Shown: in pieces, positions 16,113-25,017 of the stretch
Layout of the letters: each line of letters begins with the position of its first letter
Numbering within the stretch: position 1 is the first letter of the stretch
Assembly (NCBI RefSeq): GCF_014696625.1
Contig: NZ_JACJQL010000025.1
Coordinates: 1-64,000 of the forward strand
Source of the DNA: Nostoc parmelioides FACHB-3921
GTDB taxonomy: Bacteria; Cyanobacteriota; Cyanobacteriia; Cyanobacteriales; Nostocaceae
Direction of reading: 5' to 3'
DNA: 64,000 nt
Made by a program: the position numbers and the translations under genes
Notes under the pieces: model-generated
What the model saw: only the letters and a program-made list of their open reading frames with translations
Databases searched by the model: none
What the model was told of the DNA's origin: nothing

Positions 16113-17657
16113 TTGGCCATTAGGCTTGTTGAAATTTGGCAATTCCACCGATGCTAAAGACTTACGCCCCTTCCGTGGTCGCTGGGGATAAACCACAGGT
16201 GAAGGTGATTGAGTATCGTTAGCAAATTCATCAAATGAATCTGGGGCTAAGTCAGTCATGGGAAACTCTACCTCATTCATCGATGAAGGGGCTGAATTAT
16301 CCTGCTCTGGTACTTCGGCAGTTTTTTCACTGGGAGAGACAGTAAAAGAAAATGAGGAATTAGTGGGAAAGGGACTTACTTCTATCATTGGTTCCCATAA
16401 CTGCTCTGGTGTCTCCTCTTCCTCGACATTAGTAGCGGAAGTTTCCCAGACAGTTGTATCCAGTGGCTTACTTTCTCCGACTGCTTCGGATGCTGGTGGT
16501 GTTGGTGGCGTACCTCCAGGCTGGGAAGCAAAAAACATTTGAATGAGACTATCTATTTGCTGATCTAATTCTGCTGAACCCACAGATGGGGCTTCTTCCA
16601 CAGGAATAGGCGACTCATCTTCTTTTGGTGCGGGTTCTGGTGGCTGGGAGATTATGCGTATATCTTCTTTCTCCTTATCCTTCACTGGCCAGTTCCAGAG
16701 AGAGGGGGGATGAGGCATGGAGTAATCGCTGGTGAAAGGGCGTGGTGTTTTAGGCTCTTCCCAAGATTGATTGGTATCCTCTTCTTGAGAATCTGTTTCT
16801 GCTGACCAAGGTTTTATCGGTTCGGCGTTGGGAAACAAAGAGCGCGCTTTTCTAGCAAATCGGGTTTTGTGGGGAACTGTGTTGTGAGTGTTACTAGTAT
16901 CCGCCTCTGGAGATTCATAGTTGGGGATCGATGTCTCTAGACATTTTTCCAGCGCCGCTTTAAATTGCAAGGTTTGGCGTTGCTGACGCATCAGCCGAGT
17001 ACGCAATTCTCGACAAGCGTTTTCTGATTGGACGACTTGTTGGGACTGTTCACTATAGTTAGTTTGTAATAAAGAACACTCCCGTTCTAATTGAGCAATA
17101 CGCTGTTGACTAATTTGTAATTGGGCTTTATAACTATCAATCAGAATTTCCTGACGTTGAGTCGTTTGTACAGCAGTTTCTAACTGTTGGAAAAGTGATT
17201 GAATTTGTTCTTGGGCTGCTGCTAGTTCTTGAGCTTGTTGATTGAGCATCGACTCAGTGACACTGGAGCGTCTTTTCTGCCACTGTAAAGCCTTCTCTGA
17301 CTCAGCTAAGTCATCTTGTAAATGTTCTACTCGCTGGTATAACTGATTATTTGCTGCCCGCAATTCCTCATTCAATGCCAATAACTTCTGAAATTCAGTT
17401 TCTACCTGTGCTTGCTTTTCACCGTCAGGCTCCCCCACCCAATCCTGCTGTTGTGCATCTTGAGGAGAATCGGCTGTTTGGATCTCATCCTGCTCATCTT
17501 CTGCTGGATTCAGGAGGGGCAATTTGGCATTAGTTATGTTTTCAGAAGGCACAACTGTATAGAAAGGACAGATTGTCTGTTCCGGTTGTAGTGAATTAGC
17601 AGAAGAATTAGGAGATTCCATCACAGCCCTATTATTTGAGGTGTTAGCTTCATTCAT
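16110..17657 (-). CDS. Coiled-coil protein with acidic, Pro-rich C-terminus
   Basis: A 515-residue protein with no signal peptide or membrane segment. Residues about 80-245 form a long Gln/Glu-rich coiled coil (LALNEELRAANNQLYQRVEHLQDDLAESEKAL and onward). The rest is a low-complexity, acidic Pro/Ser/Glu-rich tail ending in a basic stretch (PQRPRKGRKSLASV). I start at the ATG at 17657; an in-frame GTG six codons upstream (17675) is also possible. The layout resembles cyanobacterial scaffold or cytoskeletal proteins, but no specific family is recognisable. Confidence 0.75.
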   Translation of the reverse strand: MNEANTSNNRAVMESPNSSANSLQPEQTICPFYTVVPSENITNAKLPLLNPAEDEQDEIQTADSPQDAQQQDWVGEPDGEKQAQVETEFQKLLALNEELRAANNQLYQRVEHLQDDLAESEKALQWQKRRSSVTESMLNQQAQELAAAQEQIQSLFQQLETAVQTTQRQEILIDSYKAQLQISQQRIAQLERECSLLQTNYSEQSQQVVQSENACRELRTRLMRQQRQTLQFKAALEKCLETSIPNYESPEADTSNTHNTVPHKTRFARKARSLFPNAEPIKPWSAETDSQEEDTNQSWEEPKTPRPFTSDYSMPHPPSLWNWPVKDKEKEDIRIISQPPEPAPKEDESPIPVEEAPSVGSAELDQQIDSLIQMFFASQPGGTPPTPPASEAVGESKPLDTTVWETSATNVEEEETPEQLWEPMIEVSPFPTNSSFSFTVSPSEKTAEVPEQDNSAPSSMNEVEFPMTDLAPDSFDEFANDTQSPSPVVYPQRPRKGRKSLASVELPNFNKPNGQ

Positions 17658-17675
17658 CACTCTTGAACCACCCAC

Positions 17676-18162
17676 TTAAAAACGCCTAGCATTGCTACCG
17701 CTAGGATACTTTTCAAGTGCTTGGGGGTTGGATCAGCCAAGTTAGACTGCCCCTAACACGGGTAATTATTCATTGATTCAGTGTTCCCTATTTTGCATAC
17801 ATAACTGATGTCGTTATAACATTATGAGCTTGCCCCCCGTCAACCTTAGACCTGACGAGGCTTTCAAGTTCAAATGCTACAAATGTATGCACCGCAGTAC
17901 AGATACCTAATAAAGGTTTAAGGCTGCTTGGCTTTGATAAACAGTTATGTGGTAGGTAGCTCGCTGGTACAAGGTCAGAGGCGGGATAAATACTGTCTCT
18001 GTATATAATTTATCAAATGCCTAGCTCAGAAAAGTTAAAAATTGAAAAGGGTAAGAGTCGGTAGTCAATAGTCAGTAGTCAATAGTCAATAGTCAACAGT
18101 CAACAGTTATTCTTCTTTGCTCCCCCTGCTCCTCTGCTCCTCTGCTCCCCTGCTTCCCTGCT
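17676..18162. other. Intergenic region with STRRs
   Basis: Holds a small stem CCTAGC/GCTAGG (about 17687-17707) and, towards its end, two heptamer tracts. The longest reading frame I noticed (ATG at 17824, 28 codons) is not supported by anything else. The promoter of the coiled-coil gene should lie in the first 150 bases. Confidence 0.5.
18058..18106. repeat. Heptamer STRR (AGTCAAT / AGTCAAC)
   Basis: About seven 7-base units. Confidence 0.88.
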
Positions 18163-18165
18163 TCA
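18118..18165. repeat. Heptamer STRR (TGCTCCC / TGCTCCT)
   Basis: About six 7-base units reaching the 3' end of the beta-propeller gene. Confidence 0.85.
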
Positions 18166-19653
18166 CGGTAACCAACGGGGATGAAATCCGATAAAGGGTA
18201 GCTTTTCTGGTCTGATGGTGCTGATGGCTGTGTCGGAAATGGGTAGTAGGGGCATTAGCCAAAGATTACTGGTGGCGATCGCTTCACCGTCATCTGTTTT
18301 CAATGCTCCAGTTGCAGGTGCATTAGGATTGCTCTGGGGAACTACTTGGTCAAATAACAAGCCTAAACCATCTGGTGATAGGCTCATCTGCACGTTTCTT
18401 TGTTCTACTGGTAAAACTAGCAATGGTTTCTGTTGTCCGGTTTTGATGTCAATTGCCACTAGATAAGGCTGTTCTATGTACTGTTCTTGGGATACAAGCT
18501 GTGTCAGTAAGCAATAAAGGGTGGGTAAGCCTGGATCAAATTGGCAACTGAGGATTGAACCTGTGGTTTTTAATAAGGGTTTTTGGACACCTTGGTTTGT
18601 GACTAAAAATAATTCTTTTGTGAAATCTGTATTAAACTTCACCATTGCTGCTTGAGAGCCATCTTTGGAGAATGCCTGTACTAGCCCAAATTGGGGCAGA
18701 AAATCTAGGGGTTTGCTGGCATCTTTTTGTAGTGGTAGAATGGCGGCTCCTTGCCCTTGGGCAACAGCTACGGCTTTACTATCAGGGGTAATCATGAAAT
18801 CTCCCCCAGGCTGGCTTTGCAGACGCTGTGGGACGGGTCTTTGTCCTGAGTTGCTGGTAGCTGAGATAAACCACAGACCAAAGTCACTGGGGTTGTTTCT
18901 ATTTCCCCTTTGAATCACAATAGTTTCTCCATCGGGGGATAAGTCGAATTTCAGGTTTTGATAGTCTTTATTATCTAAAACTAAGTCGATTTTCCCTGCT
19001 GGTTCTGCTGGTGTATCAGATTTGGCGGTGATTCCTGTTGTGACTGTGTATAATTGCGCTGAAAGTAAGTCTTGATTGTTGGCAGCGCGAGCCGAGAATA
19101 AGATTTTTTCTCCATTGGGATATGGTTTAAAATCCATGACAACTAAGTCTTTGGGACTAAGTACCTTTTTCTGTTCTAAAGACAAGTTGTACAGTACTAG
19201 TTGTCCTTGGTCTTCTTGACCGGCTCCAATGTAGAGAATGACGCGATCGCGTGTACGAAATTGACTAGTAAAGGGCTGGATTACCCGATTTGTTTGTTCT
19301 TTTTCGGCAAACCTATCTTTAGCGCCCTGCAACTGTAATTTATAATTCGTCCCATAAGGAGCTGGTGTCAGCAAAGTATAAACCATCCGTCGCCCCGCCC
19401 AACTGAATTTCCCTGCTAAAGGCGGTTCGATTTTCAAATTATCTTCTACGCTTTTGATGTTCATTGGACGGCTAAAGGTGACGGCAAAAGAAGTGTCTTC
19501 TGCGCCGATTTTTTGATTTTCCCAGGTAAAGTTGCGTACACGAGAAGCAACAACATCACCTTGTAATATCAGCAGTCCAATCAACAAACTCAAAATTAAC
19601 ATGAGAGCGATCGCCACGCGATCTAGTGGTTGGAGAAAAGGTTTGGTAGTCAT
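18163..19653 (-). CDS. Membrane-anchored Ig-like / beta-propeller protein
   Basis: A 496-residue protein with one N-terminal membrane helix (about 12-33, VAIALMLILSLLIGLLILQG), so most of it faces the periplasm. Residues about 40-130 resemble a bacterial Ig-like (SbsA/Big) domain (FAVTFSRPMNIKSVEDNLKI…PYGTNYKLQLQG). Residues about 140-480 repeat WD40/TolB-type blades (FKPYPNGEKILFSA, FDLSPDGETIVIQ, ITPDSKAVAVA, MSLSPDGLGLLFDQ). It starts 35 bases after the TIGR03943 gene, so it is probably the last gene of the permease operon. Its role there is unknown; envelope binding of a protein or ligand is possible. Confidence 0.8.
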   Translation of the reverse strand: MTTKPFLQPLDRVAIALMLILSLLIGLLILQGDVVASRVRNFTWENQKIGAEDTSFAVTFSRPMNIKSVEDNLKIEPPLAGKFSWAGRRMVYTLLTPAPYGTNYKLQLQGAKDRFAEKEQTNRVIQPFTSQFRTRDRVILYIGAGQEDQGQLVLYNLSLEQKKVLSPKDLVVMDFKPYPNGEKILFSARAANNQDLLSAQLYTVTTGITAKSDTPAEPAGKIDLVLDNKDYQNLKFDLSPDGETIVIQRGNRNNPSDFGLWFISATSNSGQRPVPQRLQSQPGGDFMITPDSKAVAVAQGQGAAILPLQKDASKPLDFLPQFGLVQAFSKDGSQAAMVKFNTDFTKELFLVTNQGVQKPLLKTTGSILSCQFDPGLPTLYCLLTQLVSQEQYIEQPYLVAIDIKTGQQKPLLVLPVEQRNVQMSLSPDGLGLLFDQVVPQSNPNAPATGALKTDDGEAIATSNLWLMPLLPISDTAISTIRPEKLPFIGFHPRWLP

Positions 19654-19690
19654 TGGTCAGTTGTTGGTTGTGGACTATTGACTATTGACT
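19652..19690. repeat. Heptamer STRR bridging two genes (TTGACTA / GTTGGTC type)
   Basis: Fills the 35-base gap between the TIGR03943 gene and the beta-propeller gene. The latter's ATG (19651-19653) is in the first unit. Confidence 0.82.
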
Positions 19691-20447
19691 AATAACTATA
19701 TGGATTTGGTGGTTGGGGAATCTTTTTGATGGAGGTAGCGGCGATGGTTAATTGACGTTTACCACTTAAGGTTTCGGTGGTCATTTTTCCTTCTACTTCT
19801 AACCAAGTGTCGGGAGAATACCGTTCTTGATTAGCTGCTAATTTGACTGGTAAACCTACAGGATAAGCATCGGCGGCGCAGCAGGTGAGGACAAATCTAG
19901 CGAGGAATATATATTCTTTGCCAATGTCTGGGGGATGGATGACAAATCCTTGCACCTTGGCTTTTTGACCTGTATATGAGTCTGGTTCTGGATAAACATT
20001 GATGGTGCGTACCCAATCTACAAGCGATCGCTCTTCTGGACGCATGGAGGCGCGGAAGGATTGGGGTTGTAAGCGTGAGGTGGTTAATAAATCTGTCACA
20101 CCCCTTTGGAGTGCTTTATCACTGGCAAATACTTGTGGTGTAATAATAAAGCCTAAAATCGCCGTGAATAGCAGTAAGCCGCTACCCCAGCCAGGAGCAA
20201 AAAAAGTGATGTGCTGGGGGTTGGGGGTGACATCACGAGGACGTAAGCGCCACAGTTCTTTAGCTTTAGCAAAGCCAATAATTAATAAGACAATACCCGC
20301 TACAACCACTAATGCAAAATAATTGGGGTGAATTAATAAATTGAGCTTGCCAGTCAGCCAATATCTCAGCATTAATACGCCCCAGGCAGTAATTGCCAAG
20401 ACATCTAGCCAAGAAAGCAGTTTATTTGGTACTTGAGATTTAGTCAT
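19689..20447 (-). CDS. TIGR03943 family membrane protein (permease partner)
   Basis: A 252-residue protein with three hydrophobic segments (about 12-30, 40-60 and 88-110) followed by a soluble C-terminal domain with KVQGFVIHPP and a Cys-Cys motif (RFVLTCCAADAYPVGLPV). It matches the TIGR03943/YcgQ-like partner of UPF0718 permeases. It starts 80 bases after the permease gene on the same strand, the usual order for this pair. In Firmicutes related pairs are tied to zinc regulation, but I see no Zur box here. The transported substrate is not known. Confidence 0.85.
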   Translation of the reverse strand: MTKSQVPNKLLSWLDVLAITAWGVLMLRYWLTGKLNLLIHPNYFALVVVAGIVLLIIGFAKAKELWRLRPRDVTPNPQHITFFAPGWGSGLLLFTAILGFIITPQVFASDKALQRGVTDLLTTSRLQPQSFRASMRPEERSLVDWVRTINVYPEPDSYTGQKAKVQGFVIHPPDIGKEYIFLARFVLTCCAADAYPVGLPVKLAANQERYSPDTWLEVEGKMTTETLSGKRQLTIAATSIKKIPQPPNPYSY

Positions 20448-20520
20448 TGGTTATTAGTCAATAGTCAACGGTCATTAGTCAATAGTCATTGGTTTGTACT
20501 GTGGACTATTGACTCTGGAC
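20448..20520. repeat. Heptamer STRR (TTAGTCA / ATAGTCA)
   Basis: About eight 7-base units between the two permease-operon genes. The ATG of the TIGR03943 gene is part of the tract (TGACTAA on the minus strand). Confidence 0.88.
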
Positions 20521-20527
20521 TTATTCA

Positions 20528-21598
20528 TCAAATAACGTGCAAGTTAATGAAAAGGGTGAATAGAAATGTTAGTAATCCAGCTAAGGCGAATAGGTAAAAA
20601 ATTGCTTTGGGTTTGAATATAGATAACATCAAGCCGACACTTTTGATGTCGATCATGGGCCCAAAGACGAGAAAGGCTAATAAAGACCCACTGCTGAAGG
20701 TGGCGGCGAATGATAGGGCAAAAAACGCATCGACAGTAGAACAGATGGACACTACTGCGGCTAACACTAGCATGACGAGAATTGAGGTAATCGGGCCAGA
20801 ACCTAGACTGAGGATTAATTCACGAGGCGCTAGGACTTGAATAGCTGCGGCGATCGCACTCCCAATCACCATGACTGCACCTAACTCCCGCAATTCTTGG
20901 ATGCTGTTATCAAGCAAGAGGCGCATTTTATCCTTGAACGGTTTGCCGTTGCTGGCGCTGGCCTCATTTACCGGGGCTAGGTTAGCATCTAGTCTCGTTG
21001 GTATACCACCTGCCCGACCGCCTAAAATATAAGTCCCAGAACGCAACATACTGGGTGTATTCGTGTCTTTTGTTGTAGAGTATTTACCCCGGCGTTTCGT
21101 ATCTGGTTTGGCTGGGGGATTAAATTTTAAATAACGAGCGATCGCTGGTTGGACTATGGGTTCCAAGTCTGCTTGAAAACTGAAAACAAAACCGATAATT
21201 GTGGCGATTAACAGCGAAAATATCACACGTAAAACTACTATTTCTGGTTGTTCCCTAAATGCTGTCCATGTTGCCCAAATTACAATCGGGTTAATTGTGG
21301 GTGCTGCGAGTAAAAAACCAACCGCTACGGGTGTAGGTACTCCTTGCATGAGCAAGCGCCGAGCCACTGGTACATTTCCGCATTCACATACTGGAAACAA
21401 AAAGCCGACCATACTGCCAACTAAAGCACCTAATAAGGGGTTCCTGGGCATTTTTTCTACTAATTTGCGCTCATCTACAAAAAACAGCAGCAAACTGGAG
21501 AATAAAACCCCAAGGAGCAAAAAGGGCATCGCCTCGACTAGCAAACTCAGAAATATTGTGAAACCATTGTTCAGTTGATTCATGGGTGTCGCAGTCAA
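20528..21598 (-). CDS. UPF0718-family permease (YcgR/YraQ-like)
   Basis: A 356-residue integral membrane permease with about eight helices. The family signature LFPVCECGNVPVARRLLMQG (about 69-88, two Cys) and a later repeat of the half-domain (SICSTVDAFFALSF…GPMIDIKS) are clear. A loop of about 70 polar residues (around 165-235) separates the halves. It heads a three-gene cluster with the TIGR03943 protein and the beta-propeller protein. Members are thought to move metal(loid) or small organic ions; the substrate here is unknown. Confidence 0.85.
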   Translation of the reverse strand: MTATPMNQLNNGFTIFLSLLVEAMPFLLLGVLFSSLLLFFVDERKLVEKMPRNPLLGALVGSMVGFLFPVCECGNVPVARRLLMQGVPTPVAVGFLLAAPTINPIVIWATWTAFREQPEIVVLRVIFSLLIATIIGFVFSFQADLEPIVQPAIARYLKFNPPAKPDTKRRGKYSTTKDTNTPSMLRSGTYILGGRAGGIPTRLDANLAPVNEASASNGKPFKDKMRLLLDNSIQELRELGAVMVIGSAIAAAIQVLAPRELILSLGSGPITSILVMLVLAAVVSICSTVDAFFALSFAATFSSGSLLAFLVFGPMIDIKSVGLMLSIFKPKAIFYLFALAGLLTFLFTLFINLHVI

Positions 21599-22308
21599 AA
21601 GCGCTGTAGATTTTTTAGGTTAAGCTTAGTCATTCTATCGAAACGGGGATCAAACACATTTAGTGACAACGCAAGGTAAAGTTTGGCAAATAAGTTAATT
21701 GTGGGATTCTAGTTGAGTTTAAGCAATGTATTGATGCTGACGAGTCAGCGCATATTCATGTTTATATGGGTGAATTTACTGGCAATGAACACTCTTATGA
21801 TTGTTCTATTGTGTAAATAGTTCCGATATTAGCAGACTGGGTATAAAGTTACATAAATTTTCATTACCTCAGATTTATACTTACTGTCAATTAGCTCTTT
21901 AAAGTATTAAATTCCGGGCATTTTCACCAAGTATTCATACTTTTTAAATAACGGGGGATCACTGTGATAATCGGTTATCAGCCCTATACAACAGGACTTG
22001 CAAAGGTTTTAGGCTGCTATTGGCTGTGAGTATTCCCATAAATTATTGTCATTGCTAACTTAACAAGTAAATCTTTTTAATCCTTGGGGTAATTATTCTT
22101 TGCTTTGGTTGATTTTTTACTATAAAAGCTTTCAACTTGCAAGCCCAATCTGCCAAAAATCGATGATCGAACTTCAGTAAAATCACAGTGGGAATATTAT
22201 TTTATATTTAAGCATTTACGCTGAAAAGATTTTTGTGTTACTTTTACTAAATTTAGCTTCAGTAGTAAACTCAGAAGCTAGAATGTTGGCTTATTTACTT
22301 GTCAGTCC
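21599..22308. other. Long AT-rich intergenic region between divergent genes
   Basis: About 700 bases between the permease operon (minus) and the histidine-kinase-like gene (plus). A 39-codon open stretch ending at 21818 has coding-like character but no start codon except an internal ATG, so at most it is a gene remnant. I found no repeat tract, which is unusual for a gap of this length here. The promoters for both flanking units must lie within it. Confidence 0.5.
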
Positions 22309-23688
22309 TTGTATCTATTAGAGTCTCAAGTGTCACAAGAATTTTGTCCCCTGATATCACCACCTACTGTATCTAGAGGTAGCGATCGCGATTTAGGTTT
22401 AGATTCCACCATTCAGGAACTACCAATGTACACTTTTCAGGTGGAAATTAGCCTGACTGGTGTAGAAGTAGCGAAGTATTTTGATAAACATCCCTTGTTA
22501 CCAGGGGTAATTTTGCTAGAACAAGGAAATTTTACGGGAATGATATCCCGGCGACGACTGATAGAGTTTTTGATGCGTCCCTACGGACAAGATTTGTTCG
22601 CTAAAGAACCATTAGATATTCTCTATCGTTATGCTCGTTTGGCGGTTTTAGTGCTGGCTGATACCACACCAATCTTGACAGCCATGCAACATATATTAAG
22701 GCGATCGCCTGAATTTTTAGCAGAACCTATAGTAGTACAAACAGTAGACAATTCCTACAGATTGCTAGATCCCCATGAATTGAATATTGCAGCTTGGCAA
22801 ATTCGCGGTATAGAAACTCAAGTACGCTACGAACGCAGCCAAGCCCAAATGATTCAAAACGATAAAATGGCGAGACTGGGGAGGTTAGTAGATGGGGTAG
22901 CACACGAAATTTTAGACCCCGTAGGTTTTATTTGGGGTAACTTAACTTATATTTCTAACTACAGCCAAGATTTACTGAAGTTAATAGCTGCTTATGATGA
23001 ATGTTTACCCTCTGGTTGTGAGGAAATAAATGATATTAAAGAAGAAATTGAATTTGATTATTTAGAAAAAGATTTATCTAAAGCATTAACTAGCGCTCGT
23101 TCCGGTGCAGAAAGACTAAAAAAACTCGTTACTAGCCTACAAAATTTTTGTCATATCGATGCAGTTTATCCTAAACCTGTAGACTTACACGCCTCTATAG
23201 ACAGTATTGTAATTTTAATTAAAAGCCGTTTAAAAGGTGAAATTACTATTATTAAAAATTATGGAAAAATCCCCCCAGTTTCTTGTTTTATAGGACAATT
23301 AAACCAAGTTTTGATGAATATTTTGAGTCACGCTGTGGATAGTTTACTAGATGAAACTGTGCGACGGCAATTGCAACCAGATTGCAGCCAAAATGTTAAG
23401 CAAGCAACTATAGAAATTACAACGGAAGTTATTTCTCAAGCAGCCACCAAACCCAACGAACCTGATTCACGCTGGGTTTCGATTTGTGTGGCGGATAATG
23501 GGACAGGAATGTCCTACGAATTACAACAACAAATCCGCGAAAATTTCTCTATAGAAAAAAGAACGGAAAAAGAGACAAGTTTAGCCGTTAGTTATCGCAT
23601 TATCACAGCAAGACATGGCGGTAAACTAAATTTCCATTCCAAACTAGGCATCGGTACAAAATTTGAAATCTTACTACCTTTGCTCTAG
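22309..23688 (+). CDS. Histidine-kinase-like protein with degenerate ATP-binding domain
   Basis: A 459-residue cytoplasmic sensor-like protein. Residues about 40-160 resemble the CBS-like input region of cyanobacterial signalling proteins (LPGVILLEQGNFTGMISRRRLIEFLMRPYG). A HisKA-like helix pair follows with the phospho-acceptor His199 in GVAHEILDP. The HATPase_c region begins around 285. The N-box reads LNQVLMNILSHAVDSL, with His341 at the Asn normally binding Mg. The G1 box DNGTGM (396-401) is intact. The F/G2 lid reads NFSIEKRTEKETSLAVSY without the G-x-G-L-G-L glycines. The start used is a TTG at 22309; a GTG at 22330 is the alternative. No response regulator is adjacent. Confidence 0.8.
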   Translation: MYLLESQVSQEFCPLISPPTVSRGSDRDLGLDSTIQELPMYTFQVEISLTGVEVAKYFDKHPLLPGVILLEQGNFTGMISRRRLIEFLMRPYGQDLFAKEPLDILYRYARLAVLVLADTTPILTAMQHILRRSPEFLAEPIVVQTVDNSYRLLDPHELNIAAWQIRGIETQVRYERSQAQMIQNDKMARLGRLVDGVAHEILDPVGFIWGNLTYISNYSQDLLKLIAAYDECLPSGCEEINDIKEEIEFDYLEKDLSKALTSARSGAERLKKLVTSLQNFCHIDAVYPKPVDLHASIDSIVILIKSRLKGEITIIKNYGKIPPVSCFIGQLNQVLMNILSHAVDSLLDETVRRQLQPDCSQNVKQATIEITTEVISQAATKPNEPDSRWVSICVADNGTGMSYELQQQIRENFSIEKRTEKETSLAVSYRIITARHGGKLNFHSKLGIGTKFEILLPLL

Positions 23689-23733
23689 TTAATATTCAAT
23701 AGTTATTTGCTGTTCTCTCCGTTCCCCATTTCC

Positions 23734-24612
23734 CTAACCGCCACTTGCTTCTCCCCAATCTCTGATGACAGAAAATAGGGCAGAATAATCGTCATTGGCA
23801 AATGACATTTTCATGGTTGTTTGTAAAAGTCTCTGCACAGTTTCAATACTGCTGAGATCCAGTCCCAGGTATTGGGCTTCGGAAATAAACAAGTCGGTAT
23901 CTTTGAGCAAGTGTTTTGTGGGAAAGTTGGGATTGCTATAATTTCCATCCAACATCCTTTGCAGCTTTTTATCAAAGGTAGGCGCATACAGCGCGCTTTC
24001 CCTGAGAACCTGCATAAATTTATCTACATCAATACCTTGACGCTGCACAAAAGCTAAACTCAGGGCAAAACTAGTAGTTAAGGAAGCAATTAGCTGATTT
24101 AGGGCTAGTTTTAGTCCCGATGCGGTTCCCACTGGCCCTATAAGTAAAGGGTCTGGGCCAAAATTCTTGAGTAAATCTAGACAGCGTTCATATTGTTGAG
24201 GTTCAGCGCCTACCATCACCGTCAGTGTACCTGCTTTAGCTTCGGGGATACTTCCTAATACTGGTGCTTCTATATATTCGCCGCCACCACCCACTATGGA
24301 ATCTCGAATTTCTTGGCTTTGAGTGGAGGTAATTGTTCCCATCTGAATGATGGTGCGTCCTTGGAGAGTCCGCCAAGAAGTATCTGAAAGCAATACATGA
24401 TATATTGCTGCGGCGTTGGTCAGCATGAGGATGACACACTCAGCTTCTCGAATTGCGTAGCGGGGATGTGTCACTACTTCCGCGCCAGCTGCTTGTAATG
24501 GTGCTAGTTTTTCTGGGGTGCGGTTATAAGCAACTACCTCTATATTTGCTGCTAACAATCTTTGGGCCATTGGTAGTCCCATAAGTCCAGTTCCCAGAAA
24601 TGCCACCTTCAT
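23734..24612 (-). CDS. NAD(P)-dependent beta-hydroxyacid dehydrogenase family (3-HIBADH/GLYR-like)
   Basis: A 292-residue oxidoreductase. The Rossmann motif AFLGTGLMGLPMAQRLL is at the N-terminus, and NRTPEKL after the second strand favours NADP(H). The substrate-binding signature region (YIEAPVLGSIPEAKAGTL) and the catalytic Lys segment (ASGLKLALNQLIAS, Lys about 168) are present. The length fits 3-hydroxyisobutyrate dehydrogenase and glyoxylate/succinic semialdehyde reductases. In cyanobacteria such enzymes have been linked to succinic semialdehyde or glyoxylate reduction; the exact substrate is not decided by sequence. It stands alone. Confidence 0.87.
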   Translation of the reverse strand: MKVAFLGTGLMGLPMAQRLLAANIEVVAYNRTPEKLAPLQAAGAEVVTHPRYAIREAECVILMLTNAAAIYHVLLSDTSWRTLQGRTIIQMGTITSTQSQEIRDSIVGGGGEYIEAPVLGSIPEAKAGTLTVMVGAEPQQYERCLDLLKNFGPDPLLIGPVGTASGLKLALNQLIASLTTSFALSLAFVQRQGIDVDKFMQVLRESALYAPTFDKKLQRMLDGNYSNPNFPTKHLLKDTDLFISEAQYLGLDLSSIETVQRLLQTTMKMSFANDDYSALFSVIRDWGEASGG

Positions 24613-24739
24613 GTTTCACGTTCCTTTGATTCAGCCGCTTTTCCATCGTTTGATTGTAGGTTGTCAGGGAGTAGCTAATTAACGGGTAACTGTTAACAGA
24701 TTTACATTTTTTTCTACTCCCTACGTCCGGATCTAGCGA

Positions 24740-24835
24740 TCAGCCTCCTGCGGCAAAAGTTGCCATAATGACAACTGAAAGCAAGATGCCAGGACTAAGT
24801 AATGTTACCAACATTAATAGGTCATGAGCAGTCAT
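24740..24835 (-). CDS. 31-residue single-helix membrane peptide
   Basis: ATG to TGA, 31 residues: MTAHDLLMLVTLLSPGILLS, then VVIMATFAAGG. One hydrophobic helix spans about residues 6-28, with a short polar N-terminus. A strong ribosome site (GAGGGGAG on the minus strand, complement of 24844-24851) lies about 8 bases before the ATG, far better than chance for so short a frame. Size and pattern resemble the tiny subunits of thylakoid complexes (photosystems, cytochrome b6f, NDH-1), but I cannot match it to a named one. It lies between two unrelated minus-strand genes. Confidence 0.6.
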   Translation of the reverse strand: MTAHDLLMLVTLLSPGILLSVVIMATFAAGG

Positions 24836-24946
24836 AATTGTAACTCCCCTCTGATGCTCGACTTCATAGTAATCACTGTTATGCTAGTCTATATCCAGCC
24901 GATCCAGCATTCTTAAATAGAGTTTTAATTATTAGTCATTGATTAG

Positions 24947-25003
24947 AGACGCGATGAATCGCGTCTGTACAATTTCAGGGATGTGATGAATCGCGTCTGT
25001 ACA
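24947..25003. repeat. Two copies of the AGACGCGAT…ATCGCGTCT palindromic repeat
   Basis: A perfect copy at 24947-24966 is followed by a copy at about 24981-25001 (GGGATGTGATGAATCGCGTCTG core), each ending CTGTACA. The same two-copy arrangement follows cimA (12037-12090). Confidence 0.8.
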
Positions 25004-25017
25004 TTTGTCTGCACCCC

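Noticed and set aside
21715-21818. 39-codon coding-like stretch in the long gap before the kinase-like gene
   Set aside because: No start codon at its 5' end and no homology I recognise; at most a gene remnant.
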